Positions 37,301 to 48,037 of a stretch of DNA of 64,000 bases are shown one piece after another; position 1 is the stretch's first letter, and each line of letters opens with the position of its first letter. The position numbers and the translations under genes are program-made. The stretch comes from Hysterium pulicare CBS 123377 (Eukaryota; Ascomycota; Dothideomycetes; Hysteriales; Hysteriaceae). Below the pieces are notes generated by a model. That model worked only from the letters and a program-made list of their open reading frames with translations. It was not told where the DNA came from and did no database searches. Location: NCBI GenBank assembly GCA_000467715.1, contig AJFK01000081.1, forward strand, positions 19,719 through 83,718, written 5' to 3'.

Positions 37301-38070
37301 GGCATACCGTAAGTCTCTTAGCCAGTGCCTTGAAGTATTTGCACATGCTTTTACTTTTGTCACAAACTAACTCTTTCTAAGGCCGTCTTATTTTTCTGGA
37401 TCAGACCCTGCAGGGCATGATTCAGCGCTTTGAGGATGAGTATCCCGACTGCCGAGTCGCGCAGGCTTCGGACGCTATGTCCATTCATTCTTCCGCTCCC
37501 AGCTCCACCTCGCCTCCGGCCTCGATCCCAACCTTCACTACTACGGGTTCCGAGAACACACAGCAGGAATCAGACGAAGACGAACCGAAGGCTTTCCGCT
37601 CCCGCCGCAATTCCGACGTCTCTCTCGCCTCACGAGTCCTTGCACTGGAGGAAGGCCGAATTCATCGCCTGGGTCAACGTGTCCGCACCGAAATCCTCAA
37701 CGCCTCCTCCCGTCCTTCGTCGTCCTCTTCCAATGACGGCTACTCCGGTTCTGATCCCCACCACGGCCGCATTCTTGAAGATCACGAACTACCAGGCCAT
37801 CTTGTGGCGTTACGCCACAAGCTCCTAACTCTGTCGGGCGAGGAATTGCGTGCCATGACGGAGAAAGACGGCTGGGAGGAGACCTTCAAGAGGATAAGTC
37901 AAAATGCGGACGAGTTGAAACGCTTAGAACAAGAGGCACCGGAGGATTTTAGGAAATTTAAAGAGGCCCAGATTGCTGCTTTGAAAAATGCACAGTCGGA
38001 TCAGAAGGATATGGAAATGAGACCGAAAGTTCCCCTTAGTAACGAGGATGATTGCGCTATTGAGGATTGA
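34391..38070 (+). CDS. Large Lys-rich and leucine-rich-repeat protein, Mhp1-like annotation in fungi
   Basis: Three exons are proposed: 34391-34442, 34522-37308 and 37382-38070, giving 1175 residues in one frame. The first 52-nt exon encodes MEDIHGVDVSWLHHSQR. The central frame has no ATG of its own near its beginning, so an upstream start exon is required; donor GTGAGC and an acceptor 11 nt after a CTAAC branch-like word support this choice. Residues up to about 250 are Ser/Pro-rich, residues about 260-365 form a Lys/Glu-rich highly charged block, and about 430-750 contains leucine-rich repeats of ribonuclease-inhibitor style (TCLDLTGSRL, IQRLSLAQNDI, LGLDLGGNDL, FRFLDLSHNK). The C terminus is acidic and helical. 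Fungal homologues are, from memory, often labelled cell-wall or microtubule protein Mhp1; function is not shown by this sequence. The second intron is 73 bp (37309-37381). The first exon is the least certain part. Confidence 0.82.
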
Positions 38071-39183
38071 AGGAAGGCAGGATTATGGTATCCTAGTTTT
38101 CAATTTTGGATTTGAGTTGCGTTTTTCGATGGCGATCCTGCGAGTATTTGTTCCTTGTTCGTGAAAATTCGGATCTGCCATACTGCATACCGGATGCTCC
38201 GCTCCGTGGCGGCTCATATCAGTTTTTTTTCATACTTTCAAATCTGGTCGAGTTTGTTCAGCGCTTCATTTCCTACAGGCTGCACACTGGTTTGACGGTG
38301 GGGAAAATTGGAGTAAAGAGTGCATACTTCACGGTCTCTACTGGGAGTGGTCTCATGATTTGGATTATACCACGTTTGCTTTCAGCGATTTTGCACCATT
38401 GTGTTCATATTGTTTTGTCTTTGGATTCGTCATGGCAAGAGGGAATGAGGGCAGATTTGGTTGTAGATATTATTATTTTAACGAGAATGTAGAAGAGCCA
38501 TTTATACTGCTTTCAAGGAGAATGAATTCGATGTTCCTAGTTATCTCAGAGTGCTTGAGTAGGTCTTGATCATGTCAGCCGTATGGTCCATCCCTAAGCT
38601 GGCACAATCTATCCCCTTGTGCCATTTTATGTGCTCGGTTGACTTTTACTACGTGAAATATGCATTGAGAAGAATTGGAGTATATGCGTACAAGCATCTC
38701 TTGGTAGGTCAGGCCGAAGGAATGTGAGCAACTGACGTAGCTTACCAAAGTTCATTCTTGCTTTAGAAAAGCTAACGAAAAGGGGCAGAGAGAATCCGAA
38801 CTCGGTAAAGGACTGTAATATCAAGCTCCCCTCTTCAATCCTCCCTCGAAAATAGATGTAAAGCACTTCTTGACTTGATCGGTCGGGAAAAGGTTCGGCT
38901 TGTAGGGCACGAAAGGTGAGCAGTACATCGTTAATTAGCACCTATCGTGAATCATGGCGTCGCCATCTGGTAGGATATCACTCGGCACACGCTCCTTGAA
39001 TAAATGTCTCACTCCTGTGGAAACTCTCTAGAATATAAGTCACAATGGATACTCTGCCATCATGCCGTTGATTTCGTTCATCAGTAAAGTAGTTACAACA
39101 ACTTCCATGACTAGAAGTTGCCGGTCATCCCCAGACGCCAGTACATTGCTTTTGGAAAGCCTGAAAGAAAGAAAGCAGGCCCT
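38071..39183. other. Convergent intergenic region
   Basis: About 1.1 kb between the stops of two converging genes, expected to hold both 3' untranslated regions. A 128-codon plus-strand frame at 38106-38492 starts 36 bases after the upstream stop and looks like chance. Thymine-rich runs (for example near 38223-38231) may be part of 3' end signals. No gene was seen. Confidence 0.5.
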
Positions 39184-40296
39184 TTAGTTGCCCTTGAGTT
39201 CGGCGATCTTTGCCTTGACACGCTCGGTCTTCTCCTCCTTGGTCAGCTTCTTCTGTCTGTACTTGAGCGACTCCTTCTTCCATTCCTCCTTGGACTTCTT
39301 CTCGCCCTCATCCTCATCCTTCTTCCAAGGATCTTCACGAATTTGCTTGTGGGCCTCAGTGTACAACTCCTCCAAGCCATCAGCCTCAATGTCATCGTCG
39401 ATGTAGCCCTGGAACTGTGACTTGTAACGCTCCTCATCGTCATCGGCAAGAGTCTCCATGTACTCAGCGACATGTCCACCGAAGATGTACTTGCGAAGGG
39501 TCTCAGCGTCGAGTTCCTTGGTTTCGATGTCGTAGCCAGGGAAGCGGTTCTCGGAGTGGGGAACGTAGAGACCACCGTCAGAAGCACCCTTCATGGCACC
39601 AAAGACACGGGCACCAGTGGAGGTACGAGCAAGACCGACGTCTAAGAAGACCTTGAATGGTCGGCGATCCTCGCCGTCCTCCTCGGCAGCCTCAGTCAAT
39701 GTGTACTCGCCATCCGCCTCCTCCACACCGGTGAAGACCTCGTCCAACTCCAGCTTCTTGAGTGTGCGACGGGCGAGGAGAAGACCAGTAGCATATGCGG
39801 CAGCCCAGTTTGTAAGACCGTGGTTGATGCCATATCGCTTCAGTTCATGACCATATGCGGCGCAGAAGACCTTGTCACCGTCGACTTCGGAGGTAACAAT
39901 CTGGGTAATGATGTCGCGGTTGGTGAAGCGGACGACGAGGCGGTATTTGGGAGCGTTGTACTTGTTTCTGGCCTGGGTGATCAAACGCTTGCGGGCATAG
40001 TAATCGGTCTTGCCCGATCGACGACGTTTGTATTTGACTTGGTAGCGCCTGAAAAGTGAGCTTAGCTTCCAAAGCAAAGACAGCAAGTCGGACTTACGAG
40101 TAGTACGCATCGTTCTTGACGAGCTTGGACTGTAGAACCCCAGAGTCAGCAATTGACGCTTCAAACCTTTCGAAGCAACTTGCAAAGACTCCACTTCATG
40201 CTTGCGAGTGGTACCCCGTCAACCCGAAGATTTTCGAGGGATCGAAACGACGCAAAATGGTCATGGCAGGATATGGTGATTACTTACGAAAGGCAT
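39184..40296 (-). CDS. RPL5: 60S ribosomal protein L5 (uL18)
   Basis: Component of the large ribosomal subunit central protuberance that binds 5S rRNA with L11 and escorts it into the pre-60S particle. Three exons, 40288-40296 (only ATG CCT TTC), 40098-40129 (32 nt) and 39184-40048, yield 301 residues, the normal size. Introns are 158 bp (40130-40287, GTAAGT...CAG) and 49 bp (40049-40097, GTAAGT...CAG). Recognisable conserved text includes [85 protein letters not shown] and the charged C-terminal helix ending KIAELKGN. Translating the long frame alone would give a false N terminus with 35 extra residues that read through both introns. Divergent from ARP2 over 465 bp. Confidence 0.98.
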
Positions 40297-40761
40297 GTTG
40301 ATGGTTCTGACCTTTCAAAGAGTGTCGTTGATGGTGTGCTCTGAAGAAAAGAGGTTTTGGGCGGAGCTGGCAATATGTGTGCGTCGCGGCTCGCTTAAAG
40401 TTCGATATCAAGCTCATGGTGTGGAATTCGAGGTGGGGGACCATAGACTTGCAACAATGCGTTACAACTCTCACAACTACATATATCACTACCGGTATTA
40501 CAATAATCAGAGTTCTATGCGCAGTGTAGGCACACCATTCGAAGCTTCTCTCATAAAATAACGAGTTCGCTATACGGTGCACACGAGTGGTGCCCGATGA
40601 GAAGTGTAAGTGGTCAGACTGCACGGACCCACGCCCGTTTCGCACGCTGAGGAACGTCAACCCCCTCCATCGAGCGGCCAGGCACGGAGTATACAAGTTG
40701 GCGGCCTGCCTCACTCAACAGTCGCTGTACTTCCTGTTCATACTGACTCAATCAAAGAACA
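40297..40761. promoter_or_regulatory. Shared divergent promoter of RPL5 and ARP2
   Basis: The two start codons, minus at 40296 and plus at 40762, are separated by only 465 bp, which must hold both promoters and both leaders. The half nearest ARP2 ends in a CTGACTCAATCAAAGAACA leader. No TATA box is obvious in either direction. Whether the two genes are co-regulated cannot be read from sequence. Confidence 0.7.
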
Positions 40762-42241
40762 ATGGCCGAGGTCCCCATAGGTTTGTCATCTCTGCTTTCC
40801 CCCCCGTTTCAAGGCTGACAGGTCGATTCACAGTCCTTGATGGTGGGACTGGGTTCCTCAAAGCTGGCTATGCTGGGCAGGTTCGTTCTCCCCTTCAGTC
40901 CAATACAGTGCTGGAGTATGCTGTGCTAACTGTCTAAAATCACAGAACTTTCCAGATCATCAATACCCATCCATCGTCGGCCGCCCCATTCTGCGTTCGG
41001 AAGAGAGAGATGGGGATATTGCGGTGAAGGACATAATGTGCGGAGATGAGGCGGCAGCAGCGCGATCTATGCTTCAGATCACATATCCTGTAGGAGCACC
41101 CCCACTTTCACCTGTGCACTTCCGGCTTCGGCGAGCTGTCATTGCGGTCAAGTGCTGATCATGTCTTACCACGACAGATGGACAACGGTATTGTGAAGCG
41201 ATGGGACGACATGCAGCACCTGTGGGATTACACATTCTACGAGAAAATGCGCATAGATCCAACAGGCCGCAAGATTCTCCTTACCGAACCGCCAATGAAT
41301 CCATTAAAGAACAGGGAAACAATGTGCGAGGTTATGTTTGAGCGCTATGGTTTTGGCGGTGTGTATGTTGCCATTCAGGCGGTATTAGCGCTGTACGCTC
41401 AAGGCCTCTCTTCCGGAGTGGTCGTTGACTCGGGTGATGGAGTCACACACATTGTCCCTGTTTACGAAAGCACGGTACTCAACCACCTCACACGAAGACT
41501 GGATGTTGCGGGTAGAGATGTCACTCGGAACCTCATTGCATTGCTATTACGAAGAGGCTACGCACTGAACCGAACCGCCGATTTCGAAACCGTTCGGCAA
41601 ATCAAGGAGAAACTTTGCTACGTGTCATACGATCTAGAACTTGACCAGCGCCTGAGCGAAGACACAACAGTCCTAGTAGAGTCCTATACACTACCTGACG
41701 GACGGGTTATCCGAGTCGGTAGCGAGCGGTTTGAGGCACCAGAGTGCTTGTTCCAGCCACATTTGGTCGACGTAGAACAGCCCGGCATTGCCGAATTCCT
41801 CTTCAATACCATCCAAGCCGCAGATGTCGATGTGAGGAGCAGTTTATACAAGGCCATTGTCTTGAGCGGTGGAAGCAGCATGTACCCGGGGTTGCCGAGC
41901 AGATTGGAGAAGGAGTTGAAGCAGCTGTGGCTTACTAAGGTCTTGGGTGGTAATCCCGAGAGGTTGAATGTGAGCTCACCTGTGTGGCCATACGAGTTGG
42001 AAATTACTGACCAAAGCTCTACAGAAATTCAAGGTGCGCATCGAGGACCCACCTCGACGTCGACATATGGTCTTCCTGGGCGGTGCTGTGCTGGCAAATA
42101 TTGTGAGTATTTCTAACGCCGAAGTAGTTTTCTGAAAGTGCTGACAACGCATAGATGGCGGACAAGGACAACATGTGGATATCAAAGCAGGAGTGGGAGG
42201 AACAAGGAGCGCGTGCACTAGAAAAACTTGGTGCAAGATGA
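40762..42241 (+). CDS. ARP2: Actin-related protein 2 (Arp2/3 complex)
   Basis: Nucleotide-binding subunit of the Arp2/3 complex that nucleates branched actin filaments at cortical patches and endocytic sites. Six exons, 40762-40780, 40834-40880, 40946-41089, 41178-41969, 42025-42102 and 42155-42241, give 388 residues, the usual length. All introns are short GT...AG and phases close. Conserved text includes [19 protein letters not shown] at the first phosphate loop, [66 protein letters not shown] at the second phosphate loop, [27 protein letters not shown] and [20 protein letters not shown] at the C terminus. Actin folds of this type bind ATP through the two DGG/DSG loops, both intact here. 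Intron density is higher than in its neighbours. Secure assignment. Confidence 0.97.
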
Positions 42242-44158
42242 TGAAAACGTTTCGGCGCATCTGCCGCATGTAGTTGAGAGCTTGTTCGTAGGTGAACCTT
42301 TAGAAACTGACGCAGGTACTACTGCATCCACCCGTCAATGTTCCGAACTCCGGATGCTCTCTGCAGTATGATTGCTCTTCACCGTCTTTTCTATCCAATT
42401 GAAACATTTCGGAGGGACATCTCGATTCCAAGAGGGTGGCGCTTGGGTCCCCTCACCTTATGATGGGGTGGTCCTCACCTGTCTAGACAACGAGAATGTT
42501 TTGGTTTTCTTTGTCCCCCTCAATGATCGCTTCAATCCACAAATTTGAAGGATGATGGTGACATCTGCATACCACGGCATTCCCGAACAACCGTCACTGA
42601 GGTTCATTCTTGTAGTAGCAAGAAGTGTCCACAGAGATGAGCCTATGCATGTCTTAATGAGCTGACAAAACCCGCTAGCCCCGAACAGACGCACGAGGAA
42701 TGCAGTTGAAAGGCGAGCAGATCTCCTTGACCAATGCGGAGCTGGGCTGCTCGACGATAAGCAGACCAACTTTGCCTGTGTACTACATTCTTTGTACTCA
42801 AGAACGGAGGATCACGAAGGCGTTTCTTTGAGTGGTCCATGTTTCACCTTAATGAGACGACGACTGTCCTCAACGGGCATGTGCCAAGGACTATGGAAAT
42901 ATATGGCGGCGGGTTTTGGCGCTGGAAGATGCATTGTCGATGCGCGACATTTGCGTTTAAAGCGATATCGGTAGGTCTGGATCTTCCAGATCTCTTGACG
43001 AGATGTAGCATTTTCTGCATGCCAAATGCCGGTTGAGAGCGAGTCGGAAGAGGAGAAGATTCAATTTGGAAGATGAACAATGAAAATTTGAAAAGGGCAA
43101 GCTGCATCTGCTGGGCCCTGGATCGTACAAGGGGGGAATGGTGGTGTACTTTGTGCTGAGCCTGCAGCGTCGACGGATTCAGGGTCTCTGAAAGCGAAAG
43201 CCACTGCAGCCAGATCGGAGACGGACAAAGCCAGAAAACGTGTGATATGCAGCAAACAGCTTCGGGCCAGGTCTTTCTGCGCGCTGGCCCGAACATTGGC
43301 ACAGCAGCTATCACTGTGCAGAAAGGCTCGTGATGCAAATGCTGAGGATTGTATTTCGCAGTCAACCCTTCGTCCAATAACCGCAATACTCTTGGTGGTC
43401 GGTCGGCTCGGGTCGGCGCTAAGAGGTCTTTTGTGCACCACGTGAGCCGGTGCCGGATCACGGCAACAACGGGCTTGCCTGCACGTCTGCTGTGGTGCGT
43501 CATTGCTGGGCTTCTGCGGACAGGAAGCGAAACGACAACAGTTAGGCTGGGTGAAAGGATGACGATGCCTGGGGTCGAGTCAGGGCGAACCAGGCGGTAA
43601 GGTCATTAATATCGTCGCCGCGATGGCTTGGCCTTGCGCTCTTAAGCCTTCCAACAGCCTCCATTGTCCACCCTCGCAGCTCCCATTCACGGCAAGATAG
43701 TATATGCCCCCTTCAAGCAACCTCTATACCCACCTCGTTGCATTCTGACCACCTTGGCCTCCGCATTTCGAATACCGCCAGACGGGGCCCACCCTCCACA
43801 TATCCACAAGTCCAGCAGAAACGTGCGCAGCAGGAAGTTCCCTGAGAGGTTACGACGGCGCGGTCCACGCGGATGATCAACACTGCCCTTGCCAATTAAA
43901 CATTTGCACCACGAAATCCACGCCGTTACCCAAACCATCCTGCTCTTAATCTTAGGCCCTCCCACTGCCAGATATATTGGACCCCTTCCGGCTGCTTCCC
44001 GCTTTGCATGGTGGTCCATTCACTCTCGCCTTGCCGACAACAACATCTCATATTAAGCCTAAGGTCTTGATAATCTCCCTCCTGGCAAGGCCCAAAGACA
44101 ATTCACAGAGTCACATCCTTGAGCTGACTCGAATTCCACGCCATCAACATTCCGTTCC
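42242..44158. other. Intergenic region downstream of ARP2
   Basis: About 1.9 kb between two plus-strand genes. It holds the ARP2 3' flank and, near 44158, the promoter and leader of the next gene. A 219-codon minus-strand frame at 42844-43503 was examined and looks like chance (His/Pro/Arg-rich, no motif). Nothing else was seen. Confidence 0.5.
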
Positions 44159-44734
44159 ATGTCAAAAAGGCAGTCCAACCTTCTTCCATCTAAAATGCCG
44201 CCAACGGGTTCTCCGTTATCCCCAAGAATGGAGTCCTTAACAATTCCGTCGCAGGCTCGACGTCGAGCGCCGCCTCATCTCAGGCAACCGAGTGGAGGCA
44301 ACAATGCCGCTTCACTTAGACTTCCGTCGCTACCTCGCTTTCATCCAGCCAATTTTGAATCTCGGCAATCAAGCGCAGGTGGAACTCCTGCGACGGGTCC
44401 AAACAGCCCCCAACCGCCTCTCTCGCCTCGATCACAGCAGAGACAGTATTCCGACGCCCAGAAACAGCTGTACTTTTCCTACCAGCAACAGCTCGTCGCT
44501 TCCTCTCGAACGACCAAGGCTCAAACAGGACCAAAGCCAACCAGCCCTCGTCTCATTCCAATGGGCAGCCCTGGGCCAGTCACTCCTTTGGAACTCGAAG
44601 GCGCAGACGGTTACCTCACGGCAGGCATCAACACCGATGATGCTGCTTCTCATGTCGACATGTTGATCCGCGAGGAAGCTAAGCGTCGAGGAGACATGTC
44701 TCCAGGTCGACCGACTTCAATCGGAGGAAGATGA
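44159..44734 (+). CDS. Small Pro/Ser/Gln-rich fungal protein, unknown function
   Basis: One uninterrupted frame of 191 residues from ATG 44159; a second in-frame ATG at 44195 is an alternative start. Composition is strongly biased to Pro, Ser, Arg and Gln with little predicted structure. A compact block SLRLPSLPRFHPANFESRQ at about residues 52-70 looks like a conserved core, followed by QYSDAQKQLYFSYQQQLVA, which could be a short helix, and by LELEGADGYLTAG near residue 150. SP and TP pairs (TGSPLSPRM, NSPQPPLSPRS, GSPGPVTP) would suit proline-directed kinases. The gene has a gene-sized plus-strand frame, a clean start context and a stop soon after a conserved-looking C terminus, so I accept it. 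I do not recognise a named family. Confidence 0.68.
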   Translation: MSKRQSNLLPSKMPPTGSPLSPRMESLTIPSQARRRAPPHLRQPSGGNNAASLRLPSLPRFHPANFESRQSSAGGTPATGPNSPQPPLSPRSQQRQYSDAQKQLYFSYQQQLVASSRTTKAQTGPKPTSPRLIPMGSPGPVTPLELEGADGYLTAGINTDDAASHVDMLIREEAKRRGDMSPGRPTSIGGR

Positions 44735-47700
44735 CTAGCCGGTTAAGAGACTGTTTTGAAATTACAGAACCGAAAAAAGACCGTTAGGAGATGAACATGC
44801 TGATTTTATGACCAAAATGATACGGCTATTTGCATTACAGATCAGATGGAGTTGTTTCTGGGTTGATGCATCGACGGCGTCCGATATCCTTAGGGCCTGT
44901 AGGACAAGGCTCCCAAAAGTGGCTTCATTCCTGTTCTATTCCCCTTCTCCTTTGTGCTGGATTCATGGAGAAGCGATCGGGATGGTTAGAAAGCACTGCC
45001 GGGTCATTGTGGGGCAAGGCGTTCGTTTTTCGCTTTTATTCACTTGTCGCCACGATACCCAAGTGCTGGAGCTGTGGTCGTCAACACTCGCTCTACTACG
45101 TATAAGTGTTTTCTGCTTCGTTTTCATTCGGACTTGCGCTATATCAATGTCGCTATCAAACGCTCCGCCAAATGTGGCGTCGAGCTGGATAGGCAGTTTC
45201 TGTCACCACTTGTATTCAAATAACGACTCATGAATCAAACTACCTCGTTCAGACGTCGCAACAGGTAATTCCAAGTGCTCCCCAATACCATAATCGTGAA
45301 TGCCGACACACCACAGTGCACCACCACCATGAGTTTCAACCTTGGAACTTACCGCCACAATAATCGCCCGATTCCTTCAATATTCTGCCTAGCTTACTCG
45401 AGGCCCCGCTCGTCGAAATCCACAGTAATTATTATGCATCCAACGTCTCGCGAAACCATGCCTCAAATCGTCAAATCCGCAGCCCCGCTCGGGGAATTAC
45501 CACGCAAAGCCCCTGCCTCAGGATCTCCGCCAAACCTACCAAGCCTGGTGCCGATCATCATATAATCGCTATATTAAGATCTCCGAAGCCCGCGCATGGT
45601 GTGATGTTCCCTGAAGGGATCGAAGCAACGACGATTATTAATATTGCAATTCGTACTCCGCCCTGTCGTCTTTGATGCTGGTTTTCTTAATAGGTCGTCA
45701 TGCAGTAGCAGCAAGCCCGTGGCGCGTCTTCATGCAGCCCTCCGTGGAGATGGCGCTGAGGCAGCGGGTTGCAAACTTGGCTCCAAGCCCTTCCTCTTCC
45801 GGGAAATCATCGTCGGCTTGATAGCTTGATAAGGTTTATCTTTTGTGGGCAAGATAGTATGGTGAAACATCGCTCACGCTTCCGTTGTACTGTACCAGCA
45901 GCCTCTTCATCTTACTTTTGCGGGTTTGACCCTGCAGCGGAGAATTGAACACCAGAGATAAGATTCACATTGTAGGGTGGTAAATGCAGGGCAGGCGGGA
46001 TCCACGGGAAAGGCTGTCTCCACCGTCTTGAGAGAAACCATATGCCAAACTCTGTCCAGAGTAGGGTTCTTCAGCATTTTTTGCCGTGTTGCTGGACCTC
46101 TCGACACGCATCTCATCGACACACCGGCGGAAACGTCGACTTTAGAGGCCGCATGAGGAATAGTCCGTTGAAGAAACGTACCAAACATTTCATTGTTAAG
46201 GCATCCATCAAAATGAAACCGAGTTCTCGTCTCCACATTTGTAGAACAATTTGATCCAATACGGTCTTCCACCTCCCCTCCATGGCGGTCAAATCCAACC
46301 ATCCACTACACAGCGCAGCACCAACTTCCGCGCCTCTCCGCACCGCCAGCGGCTGAATAGCTTCTACTCTAACTAACAAACACTTTCCTGGATCTAACCA
46401 GACCCGCGGACAGTACAGTAGACATTTGAAATCACCGTTGTGTCGCGATTTGCAGCGCGATCAGCAAATGTTGTCATTTTCTCTCCACCCAACCATGCAA
46501 GAGAAATCAAGTGATTCTCTTTCGTCTTCCATATCGCTCTCGCACCAGACATGTTAGAATTTTCCCCAGTCTGCAATGCCTATTGGTTGGAGTCTTGAAA
46601 CGTACCCAGAAGTCAGGAATCGGGCGCAGATCTCTCCAACTACATTTCTTGGAAACGGATAGCGAAAGAGATGTCATGCCGGTCTTCCTCCGAGACGGCA
46701 CCGCCTTGGTAACAGGGGAAGGGGGCATAATCTGACGATCTGACGAACCAAGCAGCTCGAAAGCATGGAATAGCGGGAGAAGCAGAAGTCTGATAAAGCC
46801 ACTGCCGTATGGTCCGCCGCTTGCCGCGCCTTGCGCCTCTGCGTGTTCTCGGGCCCTTATGATTAAGATTGTACCGTAGTTCTACTGTTTTTCCCTTATG
46901 GAGTGGTATTCCATCCAATGAAAGTACGAAGCTGCCATGACGATGTGTTGCTCTATAGGTAAGCATTATTCGAGTTTCGGCGCCGTTATAGTTCCGAAAC
47001 GGACTCAGTGGCAACCACATTTTGGCGAAGGACGGTGAGTGGTACGTAGAAAGGCCCCCGCCGAAAATTGACGTCTGTCAATGATGTCAGTGGCGCTCTA
47101 GCCAAGGGGGGCAGTCTTCGTTTACCGAAGGCAGGGAATCCTTGCTTACCAAGGAGCGCTGAAATTTAGGACCCTTATTGCCGCTTTGGGATTACTGTGA
47201 ATGTAAGGTGAATGTTCTGCTGGTTTCTGACCATGTTGTACGAGCCTTGAATCTTGCTAGCGCTAGACTAGTAAATTTTGCTCCTCATGGTCGACCGACT
47301 AACCTCACTAAATTAAGAGACGATCTTATGCAGTTGGCATTTAACAAGATGGACTAGAATGAAGATCTTGATAGAATATTTACTTTTTTTAAGTATGTCA
47401 ACTTGGCCTCAGAAAGGTATTTAGTTCCTTAAGCGAAGATTTCTTCACACTCATGTGGCAAGTGAAAGCAGGGGTATCGTCAACGAGAGTGCAAACTAAG
47501 TATAAGCAGCTTAGGTACGCCATGGATTAGGGCGAGGTATGCAAAGCATTGTAGAAGGGTCCCAATATGTGATAACATGAGGGTTGTTCCGTGTCCTCTC
47601 ATCCTTTCGTAAAAGGAAGTTGCATGCAGAAGTTGAATTCCAAGGTTCGCCGAACTATAAACATGGCCGTTGGAATAAGAGAGATAAATCTCACGTTAGT

Positions 47701-48037
47701 TGTCAAAAGTGCCTCTAGACTTCGAGAATATAGGAGAATGTTCGATATAGACGGGCGAAACTCCAAACAACGCACAGTGTTCTGGTTAGCAGAGTATAAG
47801 TAGAGAGTTAAATCTGAATTACTCTTGATAAAGGCGAGAATAGAGCAAGATAGCCGTGACAACGCCCATAATGCAGATGTACTGCACTTGCATACATGAC
47901 ATATTCTCTTTCGTGTATTCATCTAGTGTTGAAAATCCAAGACTCCGATCTCCAAAACATCACCGGCCATCGATCCCAGAATCTAGAAGCCACCGGATCC
48001 ACGGCAACTGCATTCATTCCAAAACCAACATTATGCC
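44735..48037. other. Convergent intergenic region, 3.3 kb
   Basis: Lies between the stop of the small Pro/Ser-rich gene and the stop of the amine oxidase gene. Open frames do not exceed about 141 codons and lack motifs. The part at 47200-47900 is AT-rich and could be relic repeat DNA. A weak inverted pair of GGCGCTC and GAGCGCT words at about 47091 and 47155 was seen, with no associated coding sequence. Confidence 0.45.

Noticed and set aside
39184-40194. 336-residue unspliced version of RPL5
   Set aside because: Its first 47 residues are partly intron translation; the spliced form gives the standard L5 N terminus and length.
42844-43503. 219-codon minus-strand frame downstream of ARP2
   Set aside because: Composition rich in His, Pro and Arg with no motif, and no neighbouring splice structure; best explained as chance.
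47091-47165. Inverted GGCGCTC/GAGCGCT pair
   Set aside because: Too short and imperfect to be called a mobile-element terminus or a structured RNA.
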